From an uncultured Pseudoclavibacter sp. (lineage in GTDB: Bacteria; Actinomycetota; Actinomycetes; Actinomycetales; Microbacteriaceae): a stretch of 64,000 nucleotides of DNA. A program made the translations under genes and the position numbers. Shown in pieces: positions 42,853-51,047 of this stretch (position 1 is its first letter; each line of letters begins with the position of its first letter). The notes under the pieces were generated by a model, which saw nothing but the letters and a program-made list of their open reading frames with translations, was not told the origin of the DNA and made no database searches. The stretch lies in NCBI GenBank assembly GCA_946221025.1, contig CAMIMS010000004.1, positions 1-64,000 of the forward strand. The letters run 5' to 3'.

Positions 42853-44009
42853 CCGACCTCTCAGACCTCCTCAACCTCGAAGACCAGTTCAGCGCCGAGG
42901 AGATCGCGCTGCGAGACCGGGTGCGCGAGTTCGTTGACCGCCGCATCCGCCCGAATATCACGCAGTGGTACGAGAAGGCGGTGTTCCCCACCGAGATCGT
43001 TCCCGAGATGGCCGAGCTCGGCCTTCTCGGCATGCACATCAAGGGGTACGGATGCGCTGGGCGCTCGGCGGTCGAGTACGGCATTGCCATGCAGGAGCTC
43101 GAAGCCGGCGACTCGGGGCTTCGCACCTTCGTGTCGGTGCAGGGTTCGCTCGCCATGAGCGCGATCGCGAAGCACGGCTCTGAGGAACAGAAGGAGCGCT
43201 ACCTTCCCGAGATGGCCGCCGGCCGCATGATTGGCTGCTTCGGACTCACCGAGCCGAACGCCGGATCCGACCCTTCGGGAATGGAAACGGTCGCCGTTCG
43301 CGAGGGTGACGAGTGGGTGCTGAACGGCAAGAAGCGTTGGATCGGGCTCGGCACGATCGCGAACATCGCAATCATCTGGGCGAGCACGAACGAAGGCGTT
43401 CGCGGCTTCATCGTGCCGACCGACACCGAAGGGTTCAGCGCGAAGGCGCTCGAGCCGAAGCTGTCGATGCGCGCATCGATCCAGACCGAAATCACGCTTG
43501 AGAACGTGCGTCTCTCGGAGGAGCAGCGGCTGCCCGGCGCGACGAGCCTGCGGGGCCCGTTCGAGTGCCTGAACGAGGCGCGCTACGGAATCGTGTGGGG
43601 CGCCATGGGTGCCGCCCGCGATGCATTCGAGGTTGCCGCGAAGTACACCGCTGAGCGCAAGCAGTTCGACAAGACGCTCAACAGCTTCCAGATCACGCAG
43701 GAGAAGCTCGTGAACATGGCGCTCGAGCTGCAGAAGGGTCAGCTGCTCGCGCTTCGCATCGGCCGGATGAAGGATGCGGGCACCCTCCAGCACCACATGA
43801 TCTCGGTCGGCAAGCTCAACAACTGCCGCGAAGCGATCAAGATCTGCCGCGATGCGCGCGCCATGCTCGGCGGCAACGGTGTGCTCCTCGAGTACTCGCC
43901 ACTTCGCCACGCCAACAACCTCGAGTCAGTTCGCACCTACGAGGGCACCGATGAGGTGCACACGCTCATTCTCGGCCAGACGCTGACGGGCGTGAGCGCC
44001 TTCCGCTAA
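42849..44009 (+). CDS. Acyl-CoA dehydrogenase, glutaryl-CoA dehydrogenase-like
   Basis: 386 residues. FAD enzyme; the C-terminal SVRTYEGTDEVHTLILGQ segment matches glutaryl-CoA dehydrogenases, with the catalytic Glu in TYEGT. CFGLTEPNAGSDPSGM and GKKRWIGLGTIANIAIIWA are also of the GCDH type, which oxidises and decarboxylates glutaryl-CoA to crotonyl-CoA. The start ATG overlaps the CoA-transferase stop. With the preceding two genes it forms an uptake, activation and oxidation module. Exact acyl substrate is inferred, not proven. Confidence 0.9.
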   Translation: MTDLSDLLNLEDQFSAEEIALRDRVREFVDRRIRPNITQWYEKAVFPTEIVPEMAELGLLGMHIKGYGCAGRSAVEYGIAMQELEAGDSGLRTFVSVQGSLAMSAIAKHGSEEQKERYLPEMAAGRMIGCFGLTEPNAGSDPSGMETVAVREGDEWVLNGKKRWIGLGTIANIAIIWASTNEGVRGFIVPTDTEGFSAKALEPKLSMRASIQTEITLENVRLSEEQRLPGATSLRGPFECLNEARYGIVWGAMGAARDAFEVAAKYTAERKQFDKTLNSFQITQEKLVNMALELQKGQLLALRIGRMKDAGTLQHHMISVGKLNNCREAIKICRDARAMLGGNGVLLEYSPLRHANNLESVRTYEGTDEVHTLILGQTLTGVSAFR

Positions 44010-44027
44010 GCGAGACCGCTCAACAAC

Positions 44028-44064
44028 CGAATGGGCCCCGGGAACGATTTCCGGGGCCCATTCG
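44028..44064. terminator. Bidirectional terminator between acyl-CoA dehydrogenase and adk
   Basis: Perfect 14-bp stem, 44028-44041 with 44051-44064, loop gaacgattt. It lies 18 bases beyond the rightward gene and 22 bases beyond the leftward adk stop. Confidence 0.88.
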
Positions 44065-44086
44065 TGTGCGTGATGACTCTGAGCGC

Positions 44087-44731
44087 TTAGGCGCCAACGC
44101 CCTTCTCGGCGAGGGCCGCTTCGATGCGCTCTGCCACCTCGTCGATCGACCCGAGGCCATCGACGGTCACGACGATTCCGCGCGGGCGGTACGCGTCGAG
44201 CACCGGAGCGGTCTCGGCCTGGTACACGCGCTGGCGGTGACGGATCGTTTCTTCGTTGTCGTCATCGCGGCCCTGCTCCTGCGCGCGTTTGAGCAGTCGT
44301 TCGACGACTTCGTCCTCATTGGCCGTGAGCTCGATAACGGCGTCGAGCTCGACACCCTCCCGGGCGAGAATCGCGTCGAGCGCTTCAACCTGCGGGAGCG
44401 TCCGCGGGTACCCATCGAGCAAGAAGCCGGCTGCCGCGTCCGGTTCGCCAAGTCGCGACTCGATGAGCTCGTTCGTCAGCGAATCGGGCACGAGATCCCC
44501 GCGCGAGGTGATCTCCTGCACGCGTTTGCCAAGCTCGGTCTGCTCTTTGATATTCGACCGGAAGATGTCTCCCGTCGAAATCGCCGGGATGCCATGGCGC
44601 TCGGCGATGCCTTTGGCCTGCGTTCCCTTCCCGGCTCCGGGAGGGCCGACGATCAGCAGGCGCGGACCACCCTGAGCGGCGTCGGAGGAGGCGACAGTCT
44701 GTGCTGCCGAGGACGAGGTGTGTTCGGTCAT
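44087..44731 (-). CDS. adk: Adenylate kinase
   Basis: 214 residues. Interconverts ATP + AMP and 2 ADP. P-loop LLIVGPPGAGKGTQAKGIAE, ISTGDIFRSNI, GFLLDGYPRTLPQVEAL. A polar N-terminal extension of about 23 residues precedes the conserved part; the ATG overlaps the secY stop by ATGA, which supports the longer start. Short-type LID region without zinc Cys. No map gene follows. Confidence 0.96.
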   Translation of the reverse strand: MTEHTSSSAAQTVASSDAAQGGPRLLIVGPPGAGKGTQAKGIAERHGIPAISTGDIFRSNIKEQTELGKRVQEITSRGDLVPDSLTNELIESRLGEPDAAAGFLLDGYPRTLPQVEALDAILAREGVELDAVIELTANEDEVVERLLKRAQEQGRDDDNEETIRHRQRVYQAETAPVLDAYRPRGIVVTVDGLGSIDEVAERIEAALAEKGVGA

Positions 44732-46095
44732 CGGATGAGTCCTTCGTAGTGACGCTGCTGAAGCTGGGCGTCAACCTGCTTCACCGTCTCGAGTCCCACA
44801 CCGACGATGATCAGCAGCGATGCACCGCCGAAGGGGAAGTTCTGGTTTCCGCCGATCAGCGAAAAGCCCAGCAGCGGGATGAGCGCGATCGTCCCGAGGT
44901 AGATCGAGCCCGGGAACGTGATGCGCGTGAGCACGTAGTTGAGGTACTCGGCGGTCGGTCGGCCCGCGCGAATGCCCGGGATGAATCCGCCGTGCTTCTT
45001 CATGTTGTCGGCGACTTCCTCCGGGTTGAACGCAATCGCGATGTAGAAGTACGCGAAGCCAATGATGAGGAGGAAGTAGATCGCCATATAGAGCGGGTTA
45101 TCGCCCGACATGAAGTTGTCGCGAATCCACTGCACCCACGGCTCAGGGTCTTGACCCGGCGCCGGCTGGTTGAAGTTCGCAATGAGTGCGGGCAGATACA
45201 GCAGGGACGAAGCGAAGATCACGGGGATAACGCCGGCCTGGTTCACCTTGATCGGGATGTAGGTCGTGTTGCCGCCGTAGGTGCGACGCCCAACCATGCG
45301 CTTCGCGTATTGCACGGGGATGCGGCGCTGCGATTGCTCAACGAACACGACCGCGATCAGGATGAGCAGCCCGAGCCCGATGATCATCACCATCGCGCCA
45401 ACACCGTCGGCACCGGCAGAGACCGCCATGAACGCAGAGGGGAACGTGGCCGCGATCGATGTGAAGATCAGCAGTGACATACCGTTTCCGACACCGCGCT
45501 CGGTGATGAGCTCACCGAACCACATGATGATCGTGGTTCCCGCGGTGAGGGTCAGGATGATCAGCAGCGTGCGAACAACGTTGATCCAGACGTTTTCGGG
45601 GTTCGCCGCCGTCTCCGGCAGCATGGTGATGACGTTCTGGCAGGCGGGGCTCGCGTTCGCACCGAACAGCGCACCCGTGCGCGCGACCGTGACGATCGTG
45701 GTCGACTGCAGAACGGCCAGACCGATCGTGATGTATCGCGTGTACTGGGTGAGCTTCGACTGCCCGGCCTGTCCCTCCTTATAGAGGGTCTCAAAGTGCG
45801 GAATGACCACGCGAAGCAGCTGCGTGATGATCGACGCCGTGATGTAGGGCATGATGCCGAGCGCGAAGATCGACATCTGCAGCAGGCCACCGCCCGAGAA
45901 GAGGTTGATCATGTCGAACAGCCCGGTGTCGCCCGTGGTCTCGGCCGCGGTAAGGCACTGCTCGACATTGGCGTAGTTCACGAACGGGCCCGGGATGAAG
46001 GTGCCCATCCGGTAAAGCGCGATGATGCCAAGTGTGAAGAAGACTTTGTTGCGAAGACCCGGGGTCTTCAGAACGCGCGCAATGGCACTGAACAC
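44728..46095 (-). CDS. secY: Preprotein translocase subunit SecY
   Basis: 455 residues with ten membrane segments. FSAIARVLKTPGLRNKVFFT opens it, GALFGANASPACQN is a periplasmic loop, and KKHGGFIPGIRAGRPTAEYL and GTIALIPLLGF are the conserved C-terminal cytosolic and TM8-9 elements. The Sec channel through which the pilin, surface proteins and membrane proteins of this window pass. It starts 77 bases after rplO behind a strong hairpin and overlaps adk. Confidence 0.97.
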   Translation of the reverse strand: MFSAIARVLKTPGLRNKVFFTLGIIALYRMGTFIPGPFVNYANVEQCLTAAETTGDTGLFDMINLFSGGGLLQMSIFALGIMPYITASIITQLLRVVIPHFETLYKEGQAGQSKLTQYTRYITIGLAVLQSTTIVTVARTGALFGANASPACQNVITMLPETAANPENVWINVVRTLLIILTLTAGTTIIMWFGELITERGVGNGMSLLIFTSIAATFPSAFMAVSAGADGVGAMVMIIGLGLLILIAVVFVEQSQRRIPVQYAKRMVGRRTYGGNTTYIPIKVNQAGVIPVIFASSLLYLPALIANFNQPAPGQDPEPWVQWIRDNFMSGDNPLYMAIYFLLIIGFAYFYIAIAFNPEEVADNMKKHGGFIPGIRAGRPTAEYLNYVLTRITFPGSIYLGTIALIPLLGFSLIGGNQNFPFGGASLLIIVGVGLETVKQVDAQLQQRHYEGLIR

Positions 46096-46129
46096 GCTGT
46101 AGTCCTGCTTTCGTAGTTCTCTGGGAACG

Positions 46130-46165
46130 GAATCGGGGGCCGACGTAGTCGTCGACCCCCGATTC
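46130..46165 (-). terminator. Strong hairpin between rplO and secY
   Basis: 15-bp stem 46130-46144 with 46151-46165 (one G-T pair), 6-base loop, 8 bases beyond the rplO stop. No T-run leftward. It may attenuate or process the transcript, separating ribosomal genes from secY-adk. Confidence 0.6.
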
Positions 46166-46172
46166 GGAATGC

Positions 46173-46667
46173 TTAGTTGACGGACCCGCCTGCGGCGACG
46201 ATCTTCTGCTCAGCAGAGCCGGAGACCTTGTCTACCGTGACGTTCAGCCTAACTGCAATTTCACCGGTGCCCAGAACCTTGACGGGCTGGTTCTTTCGCA
46301 CAGCGCCCTTGGCGACGAGGTCCTCGACCGTGACGTCGCCCCCTTCCGGGTAGAGCTCGGCGAGCGTGTACAGGTTCACGACCTGGTACTCAACGCGGAA
46401 CGGATTCTTGAATCCGCGCAGCTTCGGGGTGCGCATGTGCAGCGGCATCTGCCCACCCTCGAAGCCGGCCGGCACGTTCTTGCGTGCACCGGTTCCCTTG
46501 GTACCGCGGCCGGCAGTCTTACCCTTCGAAGCTTCACCGCGACCAACGCGCTGGCGGCTCTTCTTGGAGCCGGGCGCCGGACGCAGGTGGTGCATCTTCA
46601 GCACCGAGCCATGGGTCTGCTCGGCACCGACCGCGGTCGCGGCGATGTCCTGCGGTTCGTTGCTCAT
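46173..46667 (-). CDS. rplO: 50S ribosomal protein L15 (uL15)
   Basis: 164 residues. Core LKMHHLRPAPGSKKSRQRVG and RGTKGTGARKNVPAGFEGGQ. The first 20 residues are a non-conserved extension. ATGA overlap with rpmD. Late assembly protein of the large subunit. Confidence 0.96.
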   Translation of the reverse strand: MSNEPQDIAATAVGAEQTHGSVLKMHHLRPAPGSKKSRQRVGRGEASKGKTAGRGTKGTGARKNVPAGFEGGQMPLHMRTPKLRGFKNPFRVEYQVVNLYTLAELYPEGGDVTVEDLVAKGAVRKNQPVKVLGTGEIAVRLNVTVDKVSGSAEQKIVAAGGSVN

Positions 46668-46852
46668 TCGTCGACCTCCTCGACCGACACGAGGTGAGCC
46701 ACAGCCTTCACGTAACCGCGGTTGATCGGGGTGTCCTCGCGCACAACGGTGTCGCCGATGCGCTTGAGTCCGAGCGACCGCAGCGTCTCACGCTGGTTGG
46801 GCTTCTCGCTAATGGTGGACTTGATCTGGGTGACCTTGAGACTCTTCGCCAT
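46664..46852 (-). CDS. rpmD: 50S ribosomal protein L30 (uL30)
   Basis: 62 residues. LKVTQIKSTISEKPNQRETL and RIGDTVVREDTP are conserved. The start overlaps the rpsE stop by one base (TAATG) and the end overlaps rplO by four, so translation is coupled on both sides. Confidence 0.96.
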   Translation of the reverse strand: MAKSLKVTQIKSTISEKPNQRETLRSLGLKRIGDTVVREDTPINRGYVKAVAHLVSVEEVDE

Positions 46853-47562
46853 TAGGCACCTGCCTTTGCGTTCTCGGCAGCGGCCTTGCGGGCACGCTCC
46901 TCAGTGCGAAGGATGATCTCCGGCACGACGTCATCTGCGGGCAGTCCGCGGCGAGCCGCAACGGCGCGCGGCTCTTCGAGCTGCTTGAGCGCCTCCACGG
47001 TCGCGTGAACGATGTTGATCGTGTTCGAGGATCCGAGCGACTTGCTCAGCACGTCGTGAATACCGGCGCACTCGAGCACGGCACGCACCGGACCACCGGC
47101 GATAACACCGGTACCGGCGGCAGCCGGACGAAGCAGCACCACACCGGCGGCCGCTTCACCCTGCACCGGGTGCGGAATGGTGGAGCCGACACGAGGCACG
47201 CGGAAGAAGTTCTTCTTCGCCTCCTCGACACCCTTCGAGATGGCCAGCGGCACCTCGCGGGCCTTGCCGTATCCGACGCCGACCATGCCGTTGCCGTCGC
47301 CGACGACCACGAGCGCGGTGAAGGCGAAACGACGTCCACCCTTGACGACCTTCGAGACACGGTTGATGGTCACAACGCGCTCGAGGAACTGGTTGTCGCG
47401 GTCGTCGCGGCGCGAGTCGCGTCCGCGACGCTCATTGCGGTCTCGGCCACCGCGACGCTCGCCGCGGCCTCCCTCGCGGGTCGACGACTCGCTCGAAGCG
47501 GCGGTCTCAACCGGCGTCTCGTTGACGCTTTCGGGCGCCGTGTTGTCGATGATCTCGGTCAC
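46852..47562 (-). CDS. rpsE: 30S ribosomal protein S5 (uS5) with charged N-terminal extension
   Basis: 236 residues; the conserved core begins near residue 60 with FLERVVTINRVSKVVKGG. The preceding part is polar with an Arg/Gly/Asp-rich segment (GGRGERRGGRDRNERRGRD), common in actinobacteria. A C-terminal extension (LRTEERARKAAAENAKAGA) is also present. S5 affects decoding accuracy. ATGA overlap with rplR. Confidence 0.96.
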   Translation of the reverse strand: MTEIIDNTAPESVNETPVETAASSESSTREGGRGERRGGRDRNERRGRDSRRDDRDNQFLERVVTINRVSKVVKGGRRFAFTALVVVGDGNGMVGVGYGKAREVPLAISKGVEEAKKNFFRVPRVGSTIPHPVQGEAAAGVVLLRPAAAGTGVIAGGPVRAVLECAGIHDVLSKSLGSSNTINIVHATVEALKQLEEPRAVAARRGLPADDVVPEIILRTEERARKAAAENAKAGA

Positions 47563-47918
47563 AGGCTCAGCCCTCCCTCTCGTGCGCCTTCGGCGATCGC
47601 CGCGACGCGGCCGGCGTAGCGGTTTCCACCGCGGTCGAAGATGACCTCTTCAATGCCGGCTGCCTTCGCACGCTCGGCGATCAGTTCGCCAACGCGCTTG
47701 GACTTGGCGGTCTTGTCGCCGTCGAGGCCGCGCAGCTCCTGCTCCATCGAGGAAGCCGAAGCGAGCGTGCGCCCGACGGTGTCGTCGACGACCTGCACGA
47801 ACACGTGGCGGGCCGAACGGGTAACGACCAGGCGCGGCCGCTGGGCGGTGCCTGAAATCTTCTTGCGCAGTCGCGCGTGGCGACGTGCCCGCGCAGTCTG
47901 CTTGCTCGTCGTAGCCAT
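47559..47918 (-). CDS. rplR: 50S ribosomal protein L18 (uL18)
   Basis: 119 residues. RARRHARLRKKISGTAQRPR and the end IEEVIFDRGGNRYAGRVAAI are conserved. It binds 5S rRNA with L5. Two bases after rplF, ATGA overlap with rpsE. Confidence 0.97.
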   Translation of the reverse strand: MATTSKQTARARRHARLRKKISGTAQRPRLVVTRSARHVFVQVVDDTVGRTLASASSMEQELRGLDGDKTAKSKRVGELIAERAKAAGIEEVIFDRGGNRYAGRVAAIAEGAREGGLSL

Positions 47919-47920
47919 GC

Positions 47921-48457
47921 TTACTTACCAGCCTTTCCGGCCTTGCGGCGCACGTGCTCACCCTCGTAGCGAACACCCTTGCCCTTGTACGGCTCGGGCT
48001 TGCGGAGCTTGCGGATGTTGGCGGCAACCTCACCCACGGCCTGCTTGTCGATGCCGGTGACGGTGACCTTGTTGTTGCCCTCAACCTGGAACGTGATGCC
48101 TGCCGGCGGCTCGACCGTGATCGGGTGCGAGTAGCCGAGCGCGAATTCGAGGTTCTGGCCCTTGGCCTGAACGCGGTAACCGGTACCGACGACCTCGAGG
48201 CGCTTGGAGTAGCCCTCGGTCACGCCGATGATGTTGTTCGCGATCAGGGTGCGGGTGAGCCCGTGCAGTGCGCGCGACTCCCGCTCGTCGTCGGGGCGCG
48301 TCACGTGAATTGCGTTGTCCTCGCGGCTGACCTCGATCGGCTGCGCGACGGTGTGCTCAAGCTCGCCCTTGGGGCCCTTGACCTTCACCGTGCGGCCGTC
48401 GATGGTGACGTCAACGCCAGCGGGAATTTCGATCGGAAGTCGTCCAATACGAGACAT
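47921..48457 (-). CDS. rplF: 50S ribosomal protein L6 (uL6)
   Basis: 178 residues. MSRIGRLPIEIPAGVDVTID at the start and EPYKGKGVRYEGEHVRRKAG at the end are family signatures. L6 lies near the factor-binding site. Six bases after rpsH and two before rplR. Confidence 0.97.
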   Translation of the reverse strand: MSRIGRLPIEIPAGVDVTIDGRTVKVKGPKGELEHTVAQPIEVSREDNAIHVTRPDDERESRALHGLTRTLIANNIIGVTEGYSKRLEVVGTGYRVQAKGQNLEFALGYSHPITVEPPAGITFQVEGNNKVTVTGIDKQAVGEVAANIRKLRKPEPYKGKGVRYEGEHVRRKAGKAGK

Positions 48458-48463
48458 AGTCGG

Positions 48464-48862
48464 CTACCACACGTAGGCGAGGACTTCCCCACCCACGCCC
48501 TTCTGCTCGGCCTCACGGTCGGTGAGAAGACCGGAGGAGGTGGACAGGATGGCAATGCCGAGACCGCCGAGAACCTTCGGCAGCTCGGTCGATCGGGCGT
48601 ACACGCGCAGTCCCGGCTTGGAGACGCGCTTGATGCCGACGATCGACGGCTCGCGGTCGGGGCCGAACTTGAGGTCGAGCGTCAGCGTCTGACCGACGTT
48701 GGCGTCCTCAACCTTCCATCCCGAGATGTACCCCTCACGCTGGAGGATCTCGGCGATGTTGCTCTTGAGCTTCGAGCTCGGCATCGACACGGAGTCGTGG
48801 TGCGCCGAGTTCGCGTTGCGCAGTCTGGTCAGCATGTCTGCGACCGGATCTGTCATCGTCAT
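48464..48862 (-). CDS. rpsH: 30S ribosomal protein S8 (uS8)
   Basis: 132 residues. MTMTDPVADMLTRLRNANSA opens it; the conserved STSSGLLTDREAEQKGVGGE precedes the end. S8 is a primary 16S rRNA binder and in many bacteria the translational repressor of the spc operon. 126 bases separate it from rplE, with a hairpin at 48923-48946. Confidence 0.97.
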   Translation of the reverse strand: MTMTDPVADMLTRLRNANSAHHDSVSMPSSKLKSNIAEILQREGYISGWKVEDANVGQTLTLDLKFGPDREPSIVGIKRVSKPGLRVYARSTELPKVLGGLGIAILSTSSGLLTDREAEQKGVGGEVLAYVW

Positions 48863-48922
48863 AGTTGTGCCTTTCGCCTGGTTTCGCCGCCCGGTCCACG
48901 AACGGCGACCTGTGGTGGTGAA

Positions 48923-48946
48923 CCATGCCGGCGTGGGCCGGCACGG
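48923..48946 (-). promoter_or_regulatory. Hairpin in the rplE-rpsH gap
   Basis: tgccggc (48926-48932) pairs with gccggca (48937-48943) around a 4-base loop, with two more outer pairs (cc/gg) across one mismatch. It sits in the 126-base gap where rpsN/rpsZ (S14) lies in many genomes. A role in S8-mediated control or RNA processing is possible but unproven. Confidence 0.4.
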
Positions 48947-48988
48947 CGAGCAGTCGCGGAACTCTCGTTCCGAAACCGCTGGGATCGA

Positions 48989-49573
48989 CTAGCCCTGCAG
49001 GCCCGCGTGGAACGGGAAGCCGAGCTTGCGCAGCAGCAGACGCCCCTGCTCGTCGTCGTTCGCAGTGGTCACCACGGTGATGTCCATACCGCGAACACGG
49101 TCGATCTTGTCGGGGTCGATCTCGTGGAACATGACCTGCTCGTTGAGACCGAACGTGTAGTTGCCGTGGCCGTCAAACTGCTTGTCCGACAGGCCGCGGA
49201 AGTCGCGAATACGCGGGAGGGCGAGCGACAGGAGGCGGTCGAGGAACTCCCACATCCGGTCGCCGCGAAGCGTCACGTGCGCACCAATGGGCTGGCCCTC
49301 ACGCAGCTTGAACTGCGCGATGGACTTGCGAGCCCGGTTGATCATCGGCTTCTGACCGGTGATGGCCGTGAGGTCCGCGATCGCACCTTCGATGATCTTC
49401 CCGTCACGGGCTGCTTCACCGACACCCATGTTGACGACAATCTTCGTCAGACCCGGGATCTGGTGCACGTTGGTGAGGCCGAGCTCATCCTTCAGTGCCG
49501 GAGCGATCTCTTCGCGATACTTCACCTTGAGTCGGGGCTGGATGTTGCCAGCCTCCATGGCGATATCAGTCAT
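48989..49573 (-). CDS. rplE: 50S ribosomal protein L5 (uL5)
   Basis: 194 residues. LKVKYREEIAPALKDELGLT, KIVVNMGVGEAARDGK and GQKPMINRARKSIAQFKLRE are conserved. It carries the 5S rRNA. The start is three bases after the rplX stop; ATG 49558 is an alternative. Confidence 0.97.
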   Translation of the reverse strand: MTDIAMEAGNIQPRLKVKYREEIAPALKDELGLTNVHQIPGLTKIVVNMGVGEAARDGKIIEGAIADLTAITGQKPMINRARKSIAQFKLREGQPIGAHVTLRGDRMWEFLDRLLSLALPRIRDFRGLSDKQFDGHGNYTFGLNEQVMFHEIDPDKIDRVRGMDITVVTTANDDEQGRLLLRKLGFPFHAGLQG

Positions 49574-49576
49574 GCG

Positions 49577-50011
49577 CTACTCAGCGTCCTTTTCCTTGGC
49601 GGTCTTCGCCGTCTTCTTCTTGCTCTTGCCCTTGGCTTCGGGGGCAGCCTGCGGCTCGCGGCGCGAGGGCTTGAACACGCGTTCGCGCACCACGCGCGTC
49701 ACGCCGTTGTCGGTCACCGTCTTCTCTTCGAAGCCAACGCGGGCGGCCTGGTTGGTTTCGGGGTTGACCAGCGCCACGTTCGACACGTGGATGGGGCTCT
49801 CCACGAGCTCCACGCCGGCCGGACGCACGCCCGCGGCGGTCTGCGCGGGGCGCAGGTGACGGGTCGTGAGGTTCAGGCCCTGCACGATGACGCGCTGCTC
49901 ATCCACGAGCACCTCGAGCACTTCACCCTGGGCGCCGCGATAGGGCTTGTCGTTCTTGGTCTTCGGTCCGGAAATGATCTGGACCAGGTCACCCTTGCGG
50001 ATCTTCGCCAT
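49577..50011 (-). CDS. rplX: 50S ribosomal protein L24 (uL24) with Lys-rich tail
   Basis: 144 residues. KIRKGDLVQIISGPKTKNDK is the KOW-like core; NLTTRHLRPAQ follows. The C-terminal 30 residues (KGKSKKKTAKTAKEKDAE and before) are an extra basic tail, longer than the usual 104-residue form. Two bases after rplN. Confidence 0.95.
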   Translation of the reverse strand: MAKIRKGDLVQIISGPKTKNDKPYRGAQGEVLEVLVDEQRVIVQGLNLTTRHLRPAQTAAGVRPAGVELVESPIHVSNVALVNPETNQAARVGFEEKTVTDNGVTRVVRERVFKPSRREPQAAPEAKGKSKKKTAKTAKEKDAE

Positions 50012-50013
50012 GA

Positions 50014-50382
50014 CTAGATCACCTCCGGTGCGAGCGACACGATCTTCATGAAGCGCTTGTCGCGAAGCTCGCGACCAACCGGGCCGAAGATACGGGTGCC
50101 GCGGGGCTCGCCATCGTTCTTGAGGATGACGGCTGCGTTCTCGTCGAAGCGGATGTACGAACCGTCAACACGACGCGTCGGCTTCACCGAGCGAACGATG
50201 ACGGCCTTGACGACATCGCCCTTCTTCACGTTGCCGCCAGGAATCGCATCCTTCACCGTGGCGACGATCACGTCGCCGACACCGGCGTAACGACGGCCCG
50301 AGCCGCCGAGGACGCGAATCGTGAGCAGCTCCTTAGCTCCCGTGTTGTCGGCAACACGGAGCCGGGATTCCTGCTGAATCAT
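50014..50382 (-). CDS. rplN: 50S ribosomal protein L14 (uL14)
   Basis: 122 residues, standard length. MIQQESRLRVADNTGAKELL and RIFGPVGRELRDKRFMKIVS are conserved. L14 contacts 16S rRNA helix 14 in subunit bridge B8. 49 bases after rpsQ. Confidence 0.97.
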   Translation of the reverse strand: MIQQESRLRVADNTGAKELLTIRVLGGSGRRYAGVGDVIVATVKDAIPGGNVKKGDVVKAVIVRSVKPTRRVDGSYIRFDENAAVILKNDGEPRGTRIFGPVGRELRDKRFMKIVSLAPEVI

Positions 50383-50431
50383 TGTGGTCTCCTACAGAGG
50401 GTTACGTCCGCGAGGAATAGTTCGGTCAGAA

Positions 50432-50743
50432 CTACTTGGCTCGCTCGAGAATCTCAACCAGGCGCCAGCGCTTGGTGGCGCTCATCGGGCGCGTTTCGGC
50501 AACGAGCACGCGGTCGCCGATACCGGCGCTGTTCTGCTCGTCGTGCACCTTGATCTTGGTGGAGCGGCGAAGCACCTTGCCGTAGAGGGGGTGCTTCACG
50601 CGGTCCTCAACCATGACGACGATGGTCTTGTCCATCTTGTCGCTGGTGACGTAGCCGCGGCGCACCTTGCGGTAGCTGCGCTTCGACTCCTGCTCAGCGG
50701 TGGTCTCGGTGCTCGGCTGGGTCTGCTCGGTGGTGTCAGTCAT
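50432..50743 (-). CDS. rpsQ: 30S ribosomal protein S17 (uS17)
   Basis: 103 residues. Core RKVRRGYVTSDKMDKTIVVM and RVLVAETRPMSATKRWRLVE; the first 22 residues are a Thr/Glu/Gln-rich extension. Primary 16S binder. Overlaps rpmC by one base (TAATG). Confidence 0.96.
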   Translation of the reverse strand: MTDTTEQTQPSTETTAEQESKRSYRKVRRGYVTSDKMDKTIVVMVEDRVKHPLYGKVLRRSTKIKVHDEQNSAGIGDRVLVAETRPMSATKRWRLVEILERAK

Positions 50744-51045
50744 TACTTCGCCTCCCCGTCCGTGGCCTTCGACTCAGCGGACTTGCGCTTGCTGGACTTG
50801 GTGTCGGTGCTCGCCTCGGGCGGAGCCGGGCGGATGCCGAGCTCCCGCTCGCGCAGCACGGTGTAGATGCGGGCAATGTCGCGCTTCACGGCGCGGATGC
50901 GGCCGCGCTCTTCGCCCTGCCCGGTCGCCGACTGGAAACGCAGGTTGAACAGCTCGGCCTTGGCCTTCTTGAGCTCCTCGGTGAGGCGAGCGTCATCGAA
51001 GGTGTCGAGCTCGGTGATGGCGAGGTCCTTTGATCCGACTGCCAT
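50743..51045 (-). CDS. rpmC: 50S ribosomal protein L29 (uL29) with C-terminal extension
   Basis: 100 residues. AELFNLRFQSATGQGEERGR and KRDIARIYTVLRERE are the family core; the last 30 residues (ASTDTKSSKRKSAESKATDG) are a polar extension. L29 lies at the peptide exit. Two bases after rplP. Confidence 0.96.
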   Translation of the reverse strand: MAVGSKDLAITELDTFDDARLTEELKKAKAELFNLRFQSATGQGEERGRIRAVKRDIARIYTVLRERELGIRPAPPEASTDTKSSKRKSAESKATDGEAK

Positions 51046-51047
51046 TT

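Noticed and set aside
47954..50017. 687-codon rightward frame opposite rplF to rplX
   Set aside because: Antisense shadow through ribosomal protein genes; high-GC third positions keep it open.
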